From an uncultured Nitrosomonadales bacterium (GTDB lineage Bacteria > Pseudomonadota > Gammaproteobacteria > Burkholderiales > Gallionellaceae), in the NCBI GenBank assembly GCA_903934275.1, contig CAIZNF010000412.1:1-17769 (forward strand): a DNA stretch of 17,769 nt, given 5' to 3'. How positions within the stretch are numbered: position 1 is the stretch's first letter; each line of letters starts with the position of its first letter. A model generated the notes under the pieces. That model had not been told where the DNA came from and searched no databases. It saw nothing but the letters and a program-made list of their open reading frames with translations. Of this stretch, positions 7,346-13,565 are shown piece by piece. A program made the translations under genes and the position numbers.

Positions 7346-8764
7346 CTACCTCTTTCCGCGCACGTCTGCAATTTCCCTCAACTCCCGCAGATCATTCTCT
7401 ATTATGGAGAGATGATAAAAACTTCCGCCCGCCTGCTTCGCCATCTCAAGCTGCTCTATGGCGGCCAATAAATTCCCCTGCCACGCATAGGCGTAGGCTT
7501 GCGCCTGATGTTGTTCGAGGCGTTTGCCTTGAATGGCATAGCCGTGCGCCTGCAGGTTGTACAGCGTGACATCGCTGGGATGGCGGACAAGTTGTTCGGT
7601 GAGCAACTTGATGGCCGTTTCCGCCTGGTTGGTTTGCAGCAGCAGGTCGGTGTAGTCGTAAATCAGAGCTCGGTGCTGCGGGAAATTTTGTACGGTGGCA
7701 CTATAAAATGCCAGGGCATCGGTGTCATTTTTTGCGGCGCGTTTCACTTGCCCGGCGAGGGTCTCTATCATCGGATTGCTTTTTGCCTGTTTGCGCAATA
7801 CTTCCAGCTCTTGCGCGGCGCGCCTTACTTCGTTGTTGCGCAATAATGCGCTCACCAGCCCATAACGTTGCGCGACCGGGTTACCGTGTTTTTGCGCGCC
7901 CAACGCATCGCTGAAATAAGCGATGGCATCCGACGTATTTTTTTGTGCGGCGATGAGCTTGGTGCGCACCAGTTGAAAATCCAGGCTATCCTCGATCAAA
8001 CTATAAGGCTGTTTCTGCACGCGGTTTTCGATATCGGCAACGCGTTCGCTGGTAACCGGGTGGGTGCGCAAATAACCCGGCACATTTCCATCCAACAGGC
8101 GCGTGGCTTTCTGCAAACGATCCAAAAACTCCGGCATGGCATGAGCATTAAAATTGGATTTTTGCAGAATCTCCAGCCCGATGCGATCCGCTTCCTGTTC
8201 ATGAGTGCGCGTGAAATTAAGTTGTTTCTGAACAGAATGCGCCTGAACGCCGGTGAGGATCGCTTGCGAAGCCTGCGGGTTGCTGCGCGCGGCGAGTATG
8301 GCGACAGCGATAGCTGCAATCGAAGCCATGCCATCGCCTTGTTGTCCCGCCACCATGCGTGCCAGGTGGTGTTGTGTGACATGTGCAATTTCATGGCTGA
8401 GCACGGCAGCCAATTCCGATTCGCTCTGCACGGTCAGCAACAATCCGCTGTTCACACCGATAAAACCGCCCGGCATGGCAAAGGCGTTAACGCTGTAATC
8501 GTTAAGCGAAAAAAACTCGAACCCCGAACCCGGTTCCGTGCTGTTTCCAGTCAACCGGTAGCCGAGTCGGTTGAGATAATCATTGATCTCGGCATCGTCC
8601 AAAAACTGCTTGCTGGCGCGGATCTGCAACATGCTCTGCTGGCCGATCTGGCGCTCCTGCAACGGGGTAAGCACGGCTTGCGAGACATCGCCCAAATCCG
8701 GCAACCCATCGCCCAATGCGCAGGGCGAAAGACACAGCAACATCAGCAAGGTCAATTTCTTCAT
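7346..8764 (-). CDS. periplasmic M48 metalloprotease with TPR tail (BepA/YfgC-like)
   Basis: A 472-residue zinc metallopeptidase. A signal peptide (MKKLTLLMLLCLSPCALG) is followed by the M48 domain with H124-E-x-x-H128 in LSHEIAHVTQHH and the third zinc ligand E191 in EQEADRIG. The C-terminal half (about 300-470) is helical with TPR-like repeats. Order and length match BepA/YfgC, a periplasmic protease and chaperone that acts on outer-membrane protein and LptD assembly in E. coli; equivalence here is inferred. The start at 8764 is chosen for the signal peptide, although no clear Shine-Dalgarno is visible. The frame stays open to 8902, but that extension translates the repeat at 8831-8893 and is not accepted. 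Confidence 0.92.
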   Translation of the reverse strand: MKKLTLLMLLCLSPCALGDGLPDLGDVSQAVLTPLQERQIGQQSMLQIRASKQFLDDAEINDYLNRLGYRLTGNSTEPGSGFEFFSLNDYSVNAFAMPGGFIGVNSGLLLTVQSESELAAVLSHEIAHVTQHHLARMVAGQQGDGMASIAAIAVAILAARSNPQASQAILTGVQAHSVQKQLNFTRTHEQEADRIGLEILQKSNFNAHAMPEFLDRLQKATRLLDGNVPGYLRTHPVTSERVADIENRVQKQPYSLIEDSLDFQLVRTKLIAAQKNTSDAIAYFSDALGAQKHGNPVAQRYGLVSALLRNNEVRRAAQELEVLRKQAKSNPMIETLAGQVKRAAKNDTDALAFYSATVQNFPQHRALIYDYTDLLLQTNQAETAIKLLTEQLVRHPSDVTLYNLQAHGYAIQGKRLEQHQAQAYAYAWQGNLLAAIEQLEMAKQAGGSFYHLSIIENDLRELREIADVRGKR

Positions 8765-8830
8765 AGGCGGTATGATAATCGTTTTCTCGATCGGTTCCAC
8801 ATCGAGCCGTTTTAGCTCATTAAATATGCG

Positions 8831-8893
8831 GTGGGCTATAACGAAAAATGTAGGTCGAGCTATGCCTGATGTGGTTGGCACAGCCCACCCTAC
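8831..8893. repeat. dispersed GTAGG...CCTAC intergenic palindrome, copy 2
   Basis: Imperfect palindrome with arms GTAGGTCGAGC (8850-8860) and GCCCACCCTAC (8883-8893), plus an outer GTGGGCT (8831-8837) that pairs with AGCCCAC (8882-8888). The right arm matches the copy at 3065-3082 at 16 of 18 positions. It lies in the 254-base gap between the M48 gene and the ATPase operon; the rest of that gap shows no gene, and no convincing terminator for the ATPase operon was seen. Confidence 0.6.
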
Positions 8894-9018
8894 CAAATAC
8901 ATCTCGCGCGCTCCGACCCCATTCTAATTTACACAGGATGTGAAACATTGCCTGGAGATTGACTCGAATTCTTACATCCGCTTGGATACGTGTGCCCACC
9001 TACGCAGGCCACGTTCGC

Positions 9019-12000
9019 TCAATATCCAGGTTTCTGCTCCTTCTGTTTTTTCGCGACAGCCCGTTTCTGTTTCGGGTTTTTGCCGATCAGACGTTCGTAC
9101 ATGTGTTTTGTGGCACCCTGGATTTCCGGTTCCAGTTCGGCCAGCATATCCGGGCAATTGGTCAGGGCGGCTTCGAAGGCCAGCAGCATGGGTCGGGCAT
9201 GTTTCTCATAGCCGAGGTCGCGCATTGCATCGAGGGTTGTTTTAGCATGCTGGGCGTTTTTCAGCAACGGAGCTAAGAAAGACTCGACGAACTGTGTGCT
9301 GACCAAGGTGACGGCGATGTCCGGGGATTCGGCGGGCAGGCGGCTCAAGGATTCGCGCAGAGCAGGCTGGCTGTTGGTTTCCAGTGCTTGTCGAACAGCA
9401 TCGGTGCAGATTCTGGTTTGCAGATTCGTGTGCCGTTCCTTCCACCAAGGACGCAAGTCTTTATCCAGTGCCGCTCCACGCGCATAGGCGGCAGATGCTT
9501 CGCCCAGCCGATTCTGCGCTTCCAGCAATCTGCCCAGATTATTCCATGGCAAGGCATAAGCCAGATCAAGTTCAATCGCCTTACGGTAAGCCACCTCGGC
9601 TTCATCGAGGCAGTTCAATTCATCAGCCAGCAGATTGCCCAAGTCATTCCACGGTGAGGCAAAAGTTGGATCAAGTTCAATCGTCTTTCGGTAGGCCGCC
9701 TCGGCTTCGCCGTGGCGGTTCGGCGTATTGGATAGCAGTTTTCCAAGGTTAATCCACGGCCAAGAAAATGTCGGATCGAGTTCAATCGCCTTGCGGTAGG
9801 CCACCTCGGCTTCATCGTGGCGGTTCAACTCATCGGCCAGCAGATTGCCCAAATTATTCCATGGCCAAGCATGTGCTGGATCAAGTTCAATTGCCTTCCG
9901 ATATGCAACCTCAGCCTCGTCGTAGCGGTCCGTTCTATTTGCTAAGTGATAACCCAAATTATTCCACTGACTTGCACCCGATGGATCAAGTTCAATCGCC
10001 TTGCGGTAGGCCACCTCGGCTTCGTCGTGGCGGTTCAATCTATCGTCAAGCAGAACGCCCAAAACATTCCACAGTTGATCATTCGCAGGATCTAGTTCAA
10101 TCGCCTTGCGATAGGCTGTTTCAACCTCCTTTACATCCCCACCTGTTTCATCCAGTAAGGCAGCACGTTCATACCATGCCCGCGATGAATCGCCCCGTTT
10201 GAATGCCTGTTCCAGTGCCTGTTTCGCTTTGGAAAGCTGCCTAGAGCGGCGCATCACCCCGGCCACATTGGCCCATTCGGTGGAGTCCGCCTCGTTTGCA
10301 TATTTCAGACCCCAGTCCAGCCAATCTTGCGCATCTGTCTCACTGGCGAATTTGACCCATTCCCGCGCGCCCATCAAGCGCCAAACCATCGCCCGAATAG
10401 CGGATTGATCTTTCGCTTGAACACAGGCCGATTCGGCATCCTGCGGCGTGAGATTGGGTAACGGCAGCAAGCCTCTGGTCCGTTTGCAAAACAGCAAAGG
10501 CAGGTCGGTTTCCTGTAGTCCACGGCGCAACAAACGCCGACGTTCCGCATCCAGTAATGGGCGCAAGCGCGCCGCTTCTTTCTTCGCCGTAGTTTTTTTA
10601 CAGAGTGCCTTCACACTCGCCTGCTTCTGCTCCGGGCTGAGTTCGAGCGAACCGAGCAAGGCTTCCCTCTCCACCTCGCTCAAGCCGCTTTTACATTTTT
10701 GCAACTGTTCGCGCAGGCGCACGATTACGGTCATATCTTCCGACAAGTCGCCGGTAGGCAGGTAGTCGGCCAAGTTACCGCCCTGTTCGGCCAGGTGCTG
10801 CAGCAGGCGGTCTGCGCCATAAGCCTCAAACCCCTTGCACAGGGACACGGAATAACCCGCTCCGGCCAGTGCGAACGCATACCTAGCATCGGCCAGCGGA
10901 CTCGCACCGCTCTCATCGCCCATGTGTACCTGCAATTCTTCAAAATCGAACATGGCTTCGAGAAATTTGGTGAGGTCGATCACATTCTGGCGGATACGGC
11001 GCGTGCTGCGCATTTGCAGCCACAGGCGGAACAGTTGTTCGGCGATGCGGTATTGGGTGCGGCCATGGGCGGCGGATTTTTCTACCAAGCCTTCGCGCTC
11101 CAGTATGTCCAGTTGCGCCGAGACAGTGCCGGTTGGTAGTTCGGCATGAGCGCCAATTTCGGCGGCGGTGTGGCCGAAGCGCAGGCCGCCACCATCGCCG
11201 GGGCGGCGGACTGCCAAGGAGTGCATGACCACTTGCGCCTGTTCCGACATGTCCTCGAAGCGCGCCTTGTAGTAAGGCGTGGTGATGTCCATCAGGCACT
11301 CGAAATCTTTGAAGAAATGGCTGCTGGGGCCGTTGCGCAGCAGGTCAAAAACCAACCCCAGTGCGCGCAGGTTGCCGCCGGTCAACTCATATAGTGCTTT
11401 GATGCGGCTCGGGCGCTCGTTCAGGCGTTGTTTGACTTCGGGTGCGCCCTGTGCATCGGCCAAGCTCTCCAGCACTTGGCGCACTTCCTCCAGCGCCAGT
11501 TTTCCCAGACGCTTGGGGATGAAAAAATCATAAAAAGCTTTGTCGTAATCGGTGAACGGCTCTGAGAGGCGCACCGATCCGCCGATGACGATGGGCGCGG
11601 CATTGTTGGACAGGGCTTCGCGCAACTCCCAGTAGGCGGCGGCATGCGGGTCTTTGAGTTTGCGCCCGGATTTATCTATGCGCGTGAACACGAGGTCGAG
11701 GTTATCGACCAGCAGCACCGGTCGGCGCTTCAGTTCCGCGCAGGTTTGCAGCAACAGTTTGAGACCAGCATCGGCAGAGGGTTTATTGCTGCCGTTTTTT
11801 GCTTGCTCAATGGCCGTGTCCAGACGCTTGGCCTGTTCGTCCATATCCAGATGATCCAGTTCATCGGCCAGCGCATCGCATGCCGCCCACCAGAAATCGG
11901 ACAGGTTCTTGACTTGGTACAACTCTTCTGGGAAGGACAAGGCAATCAGGTGATCGCACAGACCAGCATCGCGGCGGATGGCAACGGCCAAACGCTTGAG

Positions 12001-12189
12001 TAGCGTGGTCTTGCCAGCCCCGCGCACGCCGACCAGCAGGTAGTGCTGCACCGTGCCTTTGCGTGGCGCACGCGCCAGCTCGCCGCGCAGAAAGGTGAAC
12101 TCTTCCATGCGGGCGACAAAATTTGCGACGAGCGCATCGTCGCTGAGCCAGCCCGGGTTGTAATGGTGATGAGCCGCAGCCGTGTTCAT
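9019..12189 (-). CDS. ATPase with winged helix and C-terminal TPR array (STAND-like)
   Basis: A 1056-residue protein, second gene of a two-ATPase operon. The N-terminal P-loop domain has Walker A GVRGAGKTT (54-62) and Walker B VLLVDNLDLVF (158-168), where the aspartate is followed by N-L-D and not the usual acidic residue. Next are a winged-helix segment (about 335-385, near TAAEIG...ILEREGLVEK), a middle region (about 400-620) I cannot assign, at least six TPR units (about 665-905), and a helical tail ending in lysines. ATPase, winged helix, then TPR is the order of STAND switches such as MalT, but no N-terminal effector is visible. The start at 12189 is chosen because its ATGA overlaps the previous stop and GAGG lies at good spacing; the open frame to 12273 merely overlaps the previous gene. 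Function unknown; regulatory or defence roles are speculative. Confidence 0.85.
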   Translation of the reverse strand: MNTAAAHHHYNPGWLSDDALVANFVARMEEFTFLRGELARAPRKGTVQHYLLVGVRGAGKTTLLKRLAVAIRRDAGLCDHLIALSFPEELYQVKNLSDFWWAACDALADELDHLDMDEQAKRLDTAIEQAKNGSNKPSADAGLKLLLQTCAELKRRPVLLVDNLDLVFTRIDKSGRKLKDPHAAAYWELREALSNNAAPIVIGGSVRLSEPFTDYDKAFYDFFIPKRLGKLALEEVRQVLESLADAQGAPEVKQRLNERPSRIKALYELTGGNLRALGLVFDLLRNGPSSHFFKDFECLMDITTPYYKARFEDMSEQAQVVMHSLAVRRPGDGGGLRFGHTAAEIGAHAELPTGTVSAQLDILEREGLVEKSAAHGRTQYRIAEQLFRLWLQMRSTRRIRQNVIDLTKFLEAMFDFEELQVHMGDESGASPLADARYAFALAGAGYSVSLCKGFEAYGADRLLQHLAEQGGNLADYLPTGDLSEDMTVIVRLREQLQKCKSGLSEVEREALLGSLELSPEQKQASVKALCKKTTAKKEAARLRPLLDAERRRLLRRGLQETDLPLLFCKRTRGLLPLPNLTPQDAESACVQAKDQSAIRAMVWRLMGAREWVKFASETDAQDWLDWGLKYANEADSTEWANVAGVMRRSRQLSKAKQALEQAFKRGDSSRAWYERAALLDETGGDVKEVETAYRKAIELDPANDQLWNVLGVLLDDRLNRHDEAEVAYRKAIELDPSGASQWNNLGYHLANRTDRYDEAEVAYRKAIELDPAHAWPWNNLGNLLADELNRHDEAEVAYRKAIELDPTFSWPWINLGKLLSNTPNRHGEAEAAYRKTIELDPTFASPWNDLGNLLADELNCLDEAEVAYRKAIELDLAYALPWNNLGRLLEAQNRLGEASAAYARGAALDKDLRPWWKERHTNLQTRICTDAVRQALETNSQPALRESLSRLPAESPDIAVTLVSTQFVESFLAPLLKNAQHAKTTLDAMRDLGYEKHARPMLLAFEAALTNCPDMLAELEPEIQGATKHMYERLIGKNPKQKRAVAKKQKEQKPGY
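9564..10127 (-). repeat. 105-bp tandem repeats encoding TPR units
   Basis: The GATC[AG]AG-type core recurs at 9564, 9669, 9774, 9879, 9984 and 10089, always exactly 105 bases apart, and long parts of each unit are nearly identical. Each unit encodes a 35-residue TPR containing IELDP and DEAEVAYRKA. Flanking TPR units on both sides are more diverged. Confidence 0.93.
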
Positions 12190-13406
12190 AGCGTATCCCT
12201 CCTCAGCCACCAGCGCCGCAATGGTTCGAGGCGGAAGCGGTAGCGTTTCACACCCGATGTTTCTTCCGCCCACCAGTAGGCGTCGCGCAACAGAATGTCG
12301 CGCAGTCGGATGAAGGTTCGCTTTGCCTCGTCAGGTGTGACGCAGCTCATGCGCTCTTGCACAATATCCAGCAGGTTTTCCGCACGCGCGCCTGCGGGAA
12401 CTTGTGCGGCCAGATTGAGCATAGCCAGCGCATGATTGGCATCGGCCTTGCAGAGTTGTATGGTGAGGCGCATTTCCCAGTGGTGAAATTCGTTGTCGGC
12501 ACCAGGCTGCACCATGATGTCTATGGCCTGTTCGATCAGGCTGGCCGGGCTGTCATCTGGATGTTCAGACATGAGCGCGCGCAAATGATGAAATGCCATC
12601 TGCAAATAATAGGGTTGCGGCCATTGCACGGCTGCAACGATGTGTCGTGTATCCTCATTCGAAAGCTTGATCTGGTAACTGGTTGCAAGTTCGCCGAGCA
12701 TGGCGACGGCCACTTCATCGCTGTATGCCGCCAGCCCCTGATGTCTCATGCTGTTGATGGTGTCGGCCATGCCGTGTTCTTGCACCAGCGTATCGAGGCC
12801 GACAGAACCTGATACCAGCCAGCGCACCTTGCGCACATCCGGCAACGCCCGCACGTCGTTGCGGAACCAATCGAGAAAGCGGCGCACGCGTTGCACACCG
12901 TATTGCGGATCGTCGCGTATGAAATTGAACAGCATGATCGGCAACTCATCGACGTAGATCAGCCAGCGCTCGTCCGCCTGCACAATCAAGTGCAATACGT
13001 CGGAGGCCACCTTGGTCCAATCTTCGACCTCACCGTTACCCAGCTCTACGCTGACCGCCCCTGCAATTTTGACTGACTTGATGCGTCCGCTTACCTTGCC
13101 GAATGCATCGCCGATGGCGCTCTTAGCTTTTTCTGAAAACGTAGCCAACTCCGGTGCTAGTTTACTTTCCAGCTTGTCGAGAAAGTCGCGCTCATTCCTG
13201 CACGCAGCGACGTTGATTTCAATTGCGCGCCAACCTTCGTTGCGCACCGCAGCCATCACGGCGCGAGCAGTCGATGTCTTGCCGATGCGGCGCGGGCCGA
13301 GCAACAATATGTCATCGTTGGCAAGAATTTCCCGCAGATGCGAGACTACTTTTTCTCGACCATAAAAATTCTCCCCCTCTACGGGTGAGCCAGCGATGTT
13401 ATCCAT
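12186..13406 (-). CDS. P-loop ATPase of the GRE-box archaeal/STAND-like type
   Basis: A 406-residue ATPase, first gene of the two-gene operon. Residues 11-18 (GENFYGRE) are the box that precedes the P-loop in PF01637-like and STAND ATPases. Walker A is GPRRIGKTS (37-45, K43), Walker B WLIYVDELP (148-156, D153/E154), and a sensor-like WLVSGSVG lies near residues 197-203. The last about 80 residues look like a winged helix, ending in RLEPLRRWWLRR, much like the equivalent point in the partner protein. No signal peptide, membrane segment or nuclease motif is seen. The start at 13406 has AAGGGGC upstream at suitable spacing; a TTG 15 bases further up is less likely. The stop overlaps the next gene's start by four bases, so the two are probably made in fixed ratio and may form one complex. 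The biological role is unknown. Confidence 0.83.
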   Translation of the reverse strand: MDNIAGSPVEGENFYGREKVVSHLREILANDDILLLGPRRIGKTSTARAVMAAVRNEGWRAIEINVAACRNERDFLDKLESKLAPELATFSEKAKSAIGDAFGKVSGRIKSVKIAGAVSVELGNGEVEDWTKVASDVLHLIVQADERWLIYVDELPIMLFNFIRDDPQYGVQRVRRFLDWFRNDVRALPDVRKVRWLVSGSVGLDTLVQEHGMADTINSMRHQGLAAYSDEVAVAMLGELATSYQIKLSNEDTRHIVAAVQWPQPYYLQMAFHHLRALMSEHPDDSPASLIEQAIDIMVQPGADNEFHHWEMRLTIQLCKADANHALAMLNLAAQVPAGARAENLLDIVQERMSCVTPDEAKRTFIRLRDILLRDAYWWAEETSGVKRYRFRLEPLRRWWLRRDTL

Positions 13407-13521
13407 AAATGCCCCTTTCAAATTAAACGCAAAGAAATCTTAGCACTAAATTTTTATAGCACAAAGAATTTTTTGTATGGAATTTGCTGGCGCTATGCAA
13501 CTTCTTTTAAATCATAATGTT

Positions 13522-13527
13522 ATTATA
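13522..13527 (-). promoter_or_regulatory. candidate -10 box for the ATPase operon
   Basis: A perfect TATAAT on the minus strand within the AT-rich 159-base gap between polA and the ATPase pair, about 115 bases from the start codon. No good -35 at 16-18 bases was found (TGGTCA lies at 20). Other weaker hexamers such as TAAGAT sit closer to the gene. The gap holds nothing else recognisable. Confidence 0.25.
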
Positions 13528-13565
13528 ACTGTGATCAAGTGGCGCGATGACCATTCAACAAAAAA

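Noticed and set aside
7868..8815. Long plus-strand open frame of 315 codons opposite the M48 gene
   Set aside because: It is antisense to a gene with an intact HExxH site and signal peptide, and its translation shows no domain.
9564..10127. Regular repeats as a possible CRISPR array
   Set aside because: The 105-bp units are contiguous, in frame and encode TPRs; there are no unique spacers between short repeats.
9019..13406. Assignment of the ATPase pair to a named anti-phage system
   Set aside because: No effector domain, no neighbouring defence gene and no mobile-element signs were seen; the pair stays unassigned.
13440..13565. FNR-like site around TTGATCACAG upstream of the ATPase operon
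   Set aside because: Only one half-site (TTGAT) fits; the second half ATCAA is missing at the right spacing.
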